Shown: positions 42,179-49,562 of the stretch, piece by piece | How positions within the stretch are numbered: position 1 is the stretch's first letter | Layout: the number at the start of each line of letters is the position of its first letter | Assembly: GCA_022072165.1 (NCBI GenBank) | Contig: JAJVIF010000001.1 | Location: forward strand, 523,353 to 587,352 | Origin: a bacterium | Lineage (GTDB): Bacteria; JAJVIF01 | Length of the DNA stretch: 64,000 nt | Direction of reading: 5' to 3' | The notes under the pieces: model-generated | What the model saw: only the letters and a program-made list of their open reading frames with translations | Databases searched by the model: none | What the model was told of the DNA's origin: nothing | Program-made: the position numbers and the translations under genes

Positions 42179-43055
42179 CCTCGGTGGTTTCGGTGTCGCG
42201 CGGGAGAAAGATTTTCCCCGGCTCGCTGGCGAAGTTTTCCCGGAGGGCGACATCGACGTCGTATGCCAGCTCTTCCACACTCTTGGCGGTCGTGTCGATG
42301 AGCTTCCAGCCGTAGCCATGCGCCAGTTCGTGGGTGAAGTTCAGTTCTTTGTAGATGAACTCCAGGTGCGCGTAAGCTTCGTTGTACTTCTCCGCCATCA
42401 GCCGCTTCATCCGTTGGGAGCGAATCTCCAGCAGTCGGTCAGGCTCGATGGTCAGGCAAAAAACCCGGCGGGAGTCCAGCATGAGGAGTTCCCTGGGAGG
42501 CTGGAGTCCGTGGACCAGCGGCACATTGGCGGCGTAGTAGCCATCGAGGGCAAGCTGGTAGGTCAGCGGGGACTTCCCGGTCCGTGACGCCCCGACGAGG
42601 ACCACATCCGCCAGATGGAGCGTCTTCAGATTTTTGCCGTCGTCGTGCTGTCGGGTGAACTCATAAGCCGAGATTTTGGCGTCGTAGCCCTCATCGACGG
42701 CATGGAGAATCCCGGGCTTGTTGGCAGGCTCGGCGTGGAGGTAATCGGCGAGGGAGTTGAGCAGCGGACCGAGCAGGTCCACAGTCCGGACCCCCTGTCG
42801 ACGGGCCTCCTCTTCGGTGATCCGCCGGAGGTCTTCGGAGACCAGCGTATAGACCACCAGCCAGTTGTTGAGCTTGGCCTCGCTAATGATGACCCGAATG
42901 TCGCTGGGGTCCCGGACATGGGGCCGGTTCTTCACCATGATGTTGTACTGGCCGAACTGCTTGCCAGCCGCATCAAGATTATCCCGGGCGGTGGTGCCGG
43001 TGCCATCGGAGATGACGATGATGGGGACCTGGACGGTGTTGTCGGGTGTAGTCAC
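42168..43055 (-). CDS. PEP synthase regulatory protein (kinase/pyrophosphorylase)
   Basis: A 295-residue member of the DUF299/PPSR family, which switches phosphoenolpyruvate synthase (or PPDK) on and off by ADP-dependent phosphorylation and phosphate-dependent dephosphorylation. Motifs: 'VISDGTGTTARDNLDAAGKQF' type N-terminus, 'DVVLVGASRTGKSPLTYQLA' P-loop, and 'FCLTIEPDRLLEIR'. GTG start with TACCCT 8 bases upstream. The target enzyme is not in the window. Confidence 0.92.
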   Translation of the reverse strand: MTTPDNTVQVPIIVISDGTGTTARDNLDAAGKQFGQYNIMVKNRPHVRDPSDIRVIISEAKLNNWLVVYTLVSEDLRRITEEEARRQGVRTVDLLGPLLNSLADYLHAEPANKPGILHAVDEGYDAKISAYEFTRQHDDGKNLKTLHLADVVLVGASRTGKSPLTYQLALDGYYAANVPLVHGLQPPRELLMLDSRRVFCLTIEPDRLLEIRSQRMKRLMAEKYNEAYAHLEFIYKELNFTHELAHGYGWKLIDTTAKSVEELAYDVDVALRENFASEPGKIFLPRDTETTEVTG

Positions 43056-43063
43056 GGTTACTA

Positions 43064-43069
43064 AGGGTA
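43064..43069 (-). promoter_or_regulatory. -10 box for leaderless PEP-synthase regulator gene
   Basis: TACCCT on the minus strand ends 8 bases before the GTG start. No Shine-Dalgarno sequence. Confidence 0.45.
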
Positions 43070-43101
43070 GACGCTCTGGTGTGAATCCGCTACGGCCGGT
43101 T

Positions 43102-44268
43102 TCAGGGGTCCGTCTGTGCTCGGTTGAGAGCCCAGCCCAGCGTTGGTAATCCGGTAACGGATCGCTGCCAGGCCTGTCTCCAGAGACTCAGCACCTGCGG
43201 CACAAGAGCAAGCGCCAGCAACCACGTCACACCCATGACAGGATTCAGCGGTCCGGCTGATGGCACCGTGAACTGGCTACCCCATCGGGCCAATCCATCG
43301 AGGGTTTCGAGGAGCAGGAGTAAGCAGCTGTTGAGCAGATCAGCGGGCCATCCCAGCCAGAGAAGCAGGCTCTTGGCGACCCCGGTCCAGATCACCATTT
43401 CTGACAGGGGGACCGCTACGATGTTCGTCACCAATCCGATGACCTCGACTCGTCCAAAGCGACACCACAGCACAGGCATCACTGCACATTGAGCGGCACA
43501 AGTTGCGAGTGCCAAGAGTGCGACATACCGCAACGGAGCTGGCCACTGCGCTGGGAGATGCGGTTCCCAGAGAGGAGTGAGGGTGAGGAGTCCGAGAGTA
43601 GCGGCATAGGACAACTGAAAGCTGGCGTTGGTGAGCAAATCAGGATCCAGCAGTAACCAGAACGCCGCGACCCGAGCCAGCCCATGCAGGGCCAGTGTCG
43701 GGTGCCCCAGAGCCAGCCCGAGGAGGAGCCAGGCGGCGAGGGTGGCCGCTCGCAAAATCGACGGGTCCAGCCCGGTCAGCACCAGTACCAGGCCAAGCTG
43801 CATCAGGATGCCGAGACCCAGGAGTCGTCGAAAACGAGGGGCCAGGTCGAGATGATGAAGGGTCCAGACCAGTGGAAAGACCAGCAAGGTGACCTGCGCG
43901 CCGGATGCCACCAGGAGGTGCACCATACCGGCATCAGTCCAGTGCGGGTACGAATGGAGACCGAAACCGGCGGTGGATCGCCCGAGGAGCATCCCCCCCA
44001 GCAGGCGTCCCAGGTCCCAGGGAAGTCCGTGACTCAGGAGCGCCAGGGCCTGATCCTGGATGTCGCTTGCCCAAAGCGGCAGAGTCCAGCTTTTGGTCGA
44101 ACTGGTCCAGCCGTATCCCAACCCCTGGATCCAGGCAATGATCAGGAGCAGTGCGATGCCTCGCCTCCTGAAGAGCAACGCTATCACCGCCAGCGGAAGT
44201 GGTGACCAGCCATCGCGGGCCGCGAGGAGTCCGAGTATGACCGCTGCTACAGGGAGAAATGGCTGCAT
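43102..44268 (-). CDS. ComEC/Rec2 core membrane protein without flanking domains
   Basis: A 388-residue integral membrane protein. It carries the Competence core signature 'VHLLVASGAQVTLLVFPL', 'DPSILRAATLAAWLLLG' and 'NASFQLSYAATLGLLTL'. Full ComEC proteins also have an N-terminal DUF4131 domain and a C-terminal metallo-beta-lactamase domain; neither is present, so only the channel part is encoded. The ATG at 44268 was chosen because a terminator for rpsT lies just upstream. Possible role: DNA import channel. Confidence 0.82.
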   Translation of the reverse strand: MQPFLPVAAVILGLLAARDGWSPLPLAVIALLFRRRGIALLLIIAWIQGLGYGWTSSTKSWTLPLWASDIQDQALALLSHGLPWDLGRLLGGMLLGRSTAGFGLHSYPHWTDAGMVHLLVASGAQVTLLVFPLVWTLHHLDLAPRFRRLLGLGILMQLGLVLVLTGLDPSILRAATLAAWLLLGLALGHPTLALHGLARVAAFWLLLDPDLLTNASFQLSYAATLGLLTLTPLWEPHLPAQWPAPLRYVALLALATCAAQCAVMPVLWCRFGRVEVIGLVTNIVAVPLSEMVIWTGVAKSLLLWLGWPADLLNSCLLLLLETLDGLARWGSQFTVPSAGPLNPVMGVTWLLALALVPQVLSLWRQAWQRSVTGLPTLGWALNRAQTDP

Positions 44269-44315
44269 CGTCGGAAGTGATGCCGCAGAGCTGCTGGATT
44301 CCTCGCACACCCGCA

Positions 44316-44342
44316 AGAAAAAGCCCCCATGCAGGGGGCTTT
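44316..44342 (-). terminator. Terminator after rpsT
   Basis: A perfect 9-bp stem AAAGCCCCC/GGGGGCTTT followed on the minus strand by TTCTT. It separates rpsT from the ComEC-like gene. Confidence 0.85.
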
Positions 44343-44368
44343 CGGTCAGACGCGGATGATTGGCAGAC

Positions 44369-44653
44369 TCAGCTGCCGGAAGCCGCGAGTTCGGCCTTCT
44401 TCTTCGCTGCTACGAGGCGACTCTTCTTCCGGGAAGCCTGGTTCTTGTGGATGATGCCCTTGGTGACCATGCGATCCAGCTGGGAAATCGCGGCCTTCAG
44501 GGAGTCGGCAGTCGCCGGGATCGCCGGGTCACTGCAAATCGCGGTCCGCGCCTTCTTGACGAACGTGCGGAGGCGCGAGCGCAATGCCCGGTTCCGCTCG
44601 TTGCGGACCTGGATGCGGAGGAGATCCTTCTTCGATGACTTGGTGTGCGGCAT
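44369..44653 (-). CDS. rpsT: 30S ribosomal protein bS20
   Basis: A 94-residue basic protein with the S20 pattern: 'MPHTKSSKKDLLRI' start, 'RNRALRSRLRTFVKKA' and 'KGIIHKNQASRKKSRLV'. It binds 16S rRNA early in 30S assembly. ATG at 44653, with GGAGG somewhat far upstream (13 bases). Divergent from murJ, a common rpsT-murJ neighbourhood. Confidence 0.94.
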   Translation of the reverse strand: MPHTKSSKKDLLRIQVRNERNRALRSRLRTFVKKARTAICSDPAIPATADSLKAAISQLDRMVTKGIIHKNQASRKKSRLVAAKKKAELAASGS

Positions 44654-44754
44654 AGAACTCGGCCACACCTCCTCGTGACGTCGCGCAAAGGCGCGCATGA
44701 AAGCAAGACGGGTATTCTACCCACCCCGAGCCCAAAATGGCAAGGGGAATGTTC

Positions 44755-44760
44755 TATGCT
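44755..44760 (+). promoter_or_regulatory. -10 box for leaderless murJ
   Basis: TATGCT ends 7 bases before the ATG at 44768. No Shine-Dalgarno sequence. Confidence 0.45.
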
Positions 44761-44767
44761 CCCCGCC

Positions 44768-46441
44768 ATGGAGCGCCCAGCGCCAGATCCCACCAGTTCA
44801 CCAGAGCAGCTTGCCACTCCGGAACGGGGGATGCTGCTCCGCTCGGCGGCGTTGATCGCGATAGCGACAGTCGCCAGCCGGGTAGGCGGCCTGGTACGGG
44901 AGTCGACCATCACGTCGCTCTTTCGGGCTGGGGTCGTGACTGATGCATTCTACATGGCGTATTTGATCCCGGATATGATTCGGGTATTAGTTCTATCTGG
45001 CATATTGTCGGTCATCTTTATCCCGCTCTTTAGCGACCTCGCCGCCAGCGAGGGGCTGGAGCGGGCGAAGCGGATGTCCGGGCAGTTCCTCACGCTGACA
45101 GTGCTCGTGGGGCTGACGTGTACGCTCCTCGGGATTCTGGGAGCGCCGGCGTTTCTCTGGGTCACGACTCTGATCAGTCCGCCCGCCCCGAGTCAGGATC
45201 CCGCGCTGATCCCCCTGGCAACACACCTGACTCGTCTGCTCTTCCCGATGCTCGTGTTTTCCGGATTGTCGGGACTGCTGCAGAGCGTACTGAACAGTCT
45301 CCACGACTACAGGACACCTGCCTGGGCTCCGGTCTGGTTCAACATCGTCTTCATTGTGCTGCTCTGGACAGTAGCCTGGTTGCAGCCGGGATGGCTGACT
45401 CCTGAGTTACTGGCGCTCGGGAGCGTGCTTGGAATGGTGATGCAGGTGGTGGTCCAGCTTCCGGCCCTCCGACGCGCCGGGGTCTGGTTCGAACTCCCGG
45501 TACTGGCGGATCCCCATTGGCGACGTTTTGTTCGGGACCTTCCGGCGGCCTTTATAGGGTATGCAGCGCTGGTGACCAATGCGTTTGTAGACCGGGCGTT
45601 TGCTTTCGGGATGGGGGATGTGGTCACGACCGCGCAGTACCTGGCGCTCCGTCTGCAACAGCTTCCTAACGGCATCATCGCAGTGACGCTCGTGACCGCC
45701 CTGTTCCCGACGGTGTCGCAGAAGCTGAGTCTGGGAAAAACGGAAGCGGCGGCGGAAGATTTCTACCTGGCCCTGCGATTGGCCGCCATGGCGCTGATTC
45801 CGGCGACCGCGTTTTTGGCGGTGCTGGCGACGCCGATAGTCCGGCTTCTGTTCAATCATGGCGAGTTCACGCAGGTGCCGGAGGCATTGCCCCTGACCGC
45901 CGAGGGGACGCTCAGCTACGCCCTCGCGACCTTCCCTCTTGGGGCGGGACTTTTCACAACCAGACTTTTCTTTGCGGTCCATGACCGGAGCACTCCGGTC
46001 CGACTGGGACTCGCCGCAATTCTGCTGAACTATGTCGCAGACTGGTATCTCGCCAAGGTCCTCAACCTCGGCCTGATGGGACTGGCCTTTTCAAGCACCA
46101 TCGTCTCGACATTCATCTTTGTCGGAGGCTTGATGGCTTTGCGACATCGACTGCCAGGGATGGAGCGGTGGCTCCATCGGCCGGAAACCTGGCGCGTCCT
46201 GACCCTGTCAGGGGGGTACGCGGTCGTGGTTTGGGGGATTGCCCAAGTTGTGGACTTCTCTATTCCTCTGGTTGCGAGGTCCTCCCGGACGACTCCAGAG
46301 TGGGCCGACCTGCTCTACTTGCTGATGATGCTGGGAGGCTCGATAGGGTTTCTGGTCGCGCTGGGAGCGCTCCTGAAAGTTGAAGAGGTGCAGACTCTCA
46401 TACGGGTGTTGCGACGTCGGAAAGCCGCTGTAACTGATTAA
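44768..46441 (+). CDS. murJ: Lipid II flippase MurJ
   Basis: MurJ moves lipid II across the inner membrane for peptidoglycan synthesis. The 557-residue protein has about 14 membrane segments and the MviN/MurJ start region 'GVVTDAFYMAYLIPDMIRVLVLSG', plus 'IFIPLFSDLAASEG' and 'VTALFPTVSQKLSLG'. The start was set by the TATGCT spacing; an in-frame ATG four codons upstream is possible. The stop overlaps that of the convergent giant lipoprotein gene in a TTAA palindrome. Confidence 0.93.
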   Translation: MERPAPDPTSSPEQLATPERGMLLRSAALIAIATVASRVGGLVRESTITSLFRAGVVTDAFYMAYLIPDMIRVLVLSGILSVIFIPLFSDLAASEGLERAKRMSGQFLTLTVLVGLTCTLLGILGAPAFLWVTTLISPPAPSQDPALIPLATHLTRLLFPMLVFSGLSGLLQSVLNSLHDYRTPAWAPVWFNIVFIVLLWTVAWLQPGWLTPELLALGSVLGMVMQVVVQLPALRRAGVWFELPVLADPHWRRFVRDLPAAFIGYAALVTNAFVDRAFAFGMGDVVTTAQYLALRLQQLPNGIIAVTLVTALFPTVSQKLSLGKTEAAAEDFYLALRLAAMALIPATAFLAVLATPIVRLLFNHGEFTQVPEALPLTAEGTLSYALATFPLGAGLFTTRLFFAVHDRSTPVRLGLAAILLNYVADWYLAKVLNLGLMGLAFSSTIVSTFIFVGGLMALRHRLPGMERWLHRPETWRVLTLSGGYAVVVWGIAQVVDFSIPLVARSSRTTPEWADLLYLLMMLGGSIGFLVALGALLKVEEVQTLIRVLRRRKAAVTD

Positions 46442-49400
46442 GTGCCAGCATCGAGGAAGATCGACCAGAGATTGTTCTGGTCGGTGGAAGAAGAGGGGCC
46501 AGCCCAGCCGATGAACGTAATGCAGCCGATTGTGGCGAGCATGGGATTCAGGGCCTGCTCGGTGCGTAGCTGCCCCTGTACAACTGGTTCGGTGTCGATG
46601 TCGTTCTGGTCAGCTCCCCAGGTGGCTCCATTGTTGGGGGAACGATCCATAAAAATGTCGTAGTTGCTGGTGTTCCCGGTCGGTGCGCCCTGCCAGGCGA
46701 GATAGAGGTTTCCACCTGCATCGGCTCCTAACGAGGGTGCGAAGGCGATCCGCGGCAGCCCTGTGGCATCAGAAACCTGGACTGGCGCGGTGAATCCGCC
46801 CGTGAGCAGCGCGCTATTGGCGGAAGAGACAAACAGATCGACCGCCAGCTGGCTCTCTTCAAGTCGGCTTCTCCGCCAGGCGATGCTGATACCTCGATCC
46901 TGGGGACGCAGGACGGGGGAAGGTTCGAAGTGGTACTCGCCAGCGGCTGGCGCAGGGCTGACAGCGACATCCGGCCCGAAACTCAGCGATGCAAGGGGGC
47001 TGCGGTCTGCCATGATGCGGGCCCGGTCGTTTCCGACCGCTGCAGCATCCGACCAGGTGACCAGCAGTCGATCCTGAATGGGGTCCACCAAGATCGCTGG
47101 GGCGGTCTGGCTCACCAGGTAATCAGTCCGCCAGCGGACAGTCGCGCCAGCATCGGAGCGGATGTCATTGACGCGCTCAATCTGGAGGTCGGATGTCCCA
47201 AGTTGGCTGCGGGCGACCAGAATCTCATCGCCGCCTGGGGCATCCCAGTCGGTAAAGCAGACATACACCCGATTGTCTGGTCCCATCGCGATGCCCGGCT
47301 GTCCCTGATTTCCATTGCGTGTCAGCGTGACTTCATTGCTGAAGCTGACTCCCTGATCTGTCGAGGCGCGAAAGACGATGTTCTGCTCCAAAAAGAGCCC
47401 CCGGGCGTAGACAAGCACCGGGTGGAGCTTGCCGTCCGCTTCGTAGAGCGCGATGGATGGATGATTTGCCACGGGTCCGGCGGGGGGCGGGTCGCCCGGA
47501 CGGGGTGGCTGTTCCGGCGTGATCTGCGTGACATTGAGGGGCGTGGTGAAGGTGGAGCCGCTGTCAGTCGAGCGAGCCAGAAAGACATTGCCCGTCTCAA
47601 ATCCAGAGCGCACGATGTGATAGACGATCCAGAGTTCGCGGCCGTTCGGACTGACCACCAGGCCATGCTGTCCGCTGGACCGGCTATCTGCGAACGGTGT
47701 CTGCTGGGAAGCGGGGCCCGAGACATTGACCTCCGCAGCGAAAAGCAACGGGCCGGAGCGGGGCCTGATCTCAAAGGAGCGGCAGGTGCGGAAGGGGCCA
47801 CCAGAGATGACGCAGTCGGCAAAACTGGCGCTCGATCCGCCCGGAGGGTCATCGCAGGAAACGATGGAGCGGAGACCATCATTGTCTACTGCCCGGACGG
47901 CAACGGTTACCAGACCGTTTGTGGGTACACAGGAAGCAGGAGGACGGATTTCAAGGGTAGTACCCCCGCCGGTAGCCGGAAAGTTCGTGGTCAGGTCGGT
48001 GGTGAAAGCACCGGTGAAGTCGAAATCCCATTCCAGCTGCTGTACCGCGCCATCGGGATCACAGGCCCGGACCGTGAACTCCAGCACCTGGCCGACTGCG
48101 ATGTTCTCTATGGGTTCGAGCTGGACCACCGGGGGAAGCACACCAGCAGGGACCACGACAGGAAGAATCTGCAGGGTGCTGTTTGACGGGGGTACATAGA
48201 CAGCACCGGACTGCGATCGGGCCCGCACGGATTTGAGGCGATCGGTATCCGTCTCATCCCCTGCAGCGGCTTCGTCCTCAACGATCGCGACTGCGTAATA
48301 GGTGCCACCAATCGGACCTTTGGCATTGGGGATCATGGTGGTGAAGCGCAAGGGGGCATCAATCAGGCCGGTCGCGGTAGCGGAGTTGTCGGCTGTGGTC
48401 AGGTCGATGGGAGTGTCGCTGAAGGCGGGGGCGAATACCCGGACCTGCTTCACACCACTGGCCTGAGGCAACCCGCCGGGGTTCGCCGGATTCGGATACG
48501 CCGCATCGGCTGGACGGCCATACTGCCAGTCGAGGATGTCCAGTTGCACTGCGATTTCGCCGCTGCTTTGACGCGGCACCAGCCCGACAGTGGTGACCTT
48601 CGGGAGTACGGCAGCTGGAGGGGTCCCGGCGGCCGCGGGGGCAAAGTAGACCGCACTACCGGCCAGAGGTGCCGGATCGCCGGACGTGGTGGGCATCGAC
48701 TCCATGAAGTGGCCAGCGATGAGGAGTGTGATGGTCCGGCTCCCGATAGTCGGCAGTGGCAGGACCAGTTCGGTCTGGGCGGTCGCGCCCTGGGGTAGCA
48801 CGTTAAATCCCACCGGTGCCGCGACATCGGCGAAGCCAGTGGAATCACTGAAGTTCCCGGTCCCAAGATTAGCGGGTTGTGTCAGAGGATCTTCCCGGAA
48901 GAAGACGCGGTACGGATGCTGACTCGTCTGCGTGCCTGTGACCGACGCTGGCAGGGCACTGGTGAACCCGTGCGGGTTGACCAGCAATGTCGGATCCAGG
49001 CGTATGCCTTCAACGGCCCCGTTTGTCGGGTCGATGCCAGCACGGTCTGACAGGGCGACAGCCATTACGCCGAAGAGATGGAGATCAAGGCGATTCGTTG
49101 CACTAAACGGCAAGGCTGGATCACCAGCAGGAATGGGATGCCGGACCTGCAACTGGAGGGCGAGGTTATTGCCGCGTCGGACAACACCCAGAGGGGTCAG
49201 AAACAAGGCGGGATTGTTGTGGATGCCCCGGGTGAGGTCGAGGAAGTACCGCTGGCCGAACGCGGCAGTCGCGCGGTCTGGAATGAGCTGGAGGATCGGA
49301 TCCTGGCCATCGGCAAACAGTGTCAGTTCGTATCGGGCCAAAGGGAGGACGGTCTCGGCTGCTGTTGTGACGGGTCTCAGTGTCACGGGAAGTTGTGCGG

Positions 49401-49512
49401 ACCCCGCTCCGGAAACGGGAGCCAACGGATGCCCCCCCTGTCGGCAGCCTGTCAGGAGGAGCAGGAGGAGACCTGGAATGAGCCAGCGGCAGGATGCAGC
49501 GGCACGGGTCAT
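46438..49512 (-). CDS. Giant lipoprotein: shared module, PKD domain, BNR-type repeats
   Basis: About 1024 residues. Signal peptide with lipobox 'LTGC'. Residues about 40-440 form the module shared with the proteins at 8.9 and 49.6 kb ('HPIPAGDPALPF', 'NRLDLHLFG', 'HPYRVFFREDP', 'GFNVLPQGATAQ'). A PKD-like domain follows ('FTVRACDPDGAVQQLEWDFD'), then a sialidase-like part with Asp boxes 'STDSGSTF', 'STDQGVSF' and 'SPNNGATW'. Asp boxes suggest a beta-propeller. ATG at 49512 is favoured because GGAG lies 10 bases before it; 49521 is the other option. Surface function unknown. Confidence 0.85.
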   Translation of the reverse strand: MTRAAASCRWLIPGLLLLLLTGCRQGGHPLAPVSGAGSAQLPVTLRPVTTAAETVLPLARYELTLFADGQDPILQLIPDRATAAFGQRYFLDLTRGIHNNPALFLTPLGVVRRGNNLALQLQVRHPIPAGDPALPFSATNRLDLHLFGVMAVALSDRAGIDPTNGAVEGIRLDPTLLVNPHGFTSALPASVTGTQTSQHPYRVFFREDPLTQPANLGTGNFSDSTGFADVAAPVGFNVLPQGATAQTELVLPLPTIGSRTITLLIAGHFMESMPTTSGDPAPLAGSAVYFAPAAAGTPPAAVLPKVTTVGLVPRQSSGEIAVQLDILDWQYGRPADAAYPNPANPGGLPQASGVKQVRVFAPAFSDTPIDLTTADNSATATGLIDAPLRFTTMIPNAKGPIGGTYYAVAIVEDEAAAGDETDTDRLKSVRARSQSGAVYVPPSNSTLQILPVVVPAGVLPPVVQLEPIENIAVGQVLEFTVRACDPDGAVQQLEWDFDFTGAFTTDLTTNFPATGGGTTLEIRPPASCVPTNGLVTVAVRAVDNDGLRSIVSCDDPPGGSSASFADCVISGGPFRTCRSFEIRPRSGPLLFAAEVNVSGPASQQTPFADSRSSGQHGLVVSPNGRELWIVYHIVRSGFETGNVFLARSTDSGSTFTTPLNVTQITPEQPPRPGDPPPAGPVANHPSIALYEADGKLHPVLVYARGLFLEQNIVFRASTDQGVSFSNEVTLTRNGNQGQPGIAMGPDNRVYVCFTDWDAPGGDEILVARSQLGTSDLQIERVNDIRSDAGATVRWRTDYLVSQTAPAILVDPIQDRLLVTWSDAAAVGNDRARIMADRSPLASLSFGPDVAVSPAPAAGEYHFEPSPVLRPQDRGISIAWRRSRLEESQLAVDLFVSSANSALLTGGFTAPVQVSDATGLPRIAFAPSLGADAGGNLYLAWQGAPTGNTSNYDIFMDRSPNNGATWGADQNDIDTEPVVQGQLRTEQALNPMLATIGCITFIGWAGPSSSTDQNNLWSIFLDAGT

Positions 49513-49562
49513 GGGGGGCATTCTCCCCCATAGGAGCCTTCCGGGGCTACTGCAGGTTCGGA

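Noticed and set aside
46930-48186. Plus-strand frame inside the giant lipoprotein gene
   Set aside because: The minus strand encodes signal peptide, PKD and Asp-box repeats; the plus-strand frame has no start signal or domain.
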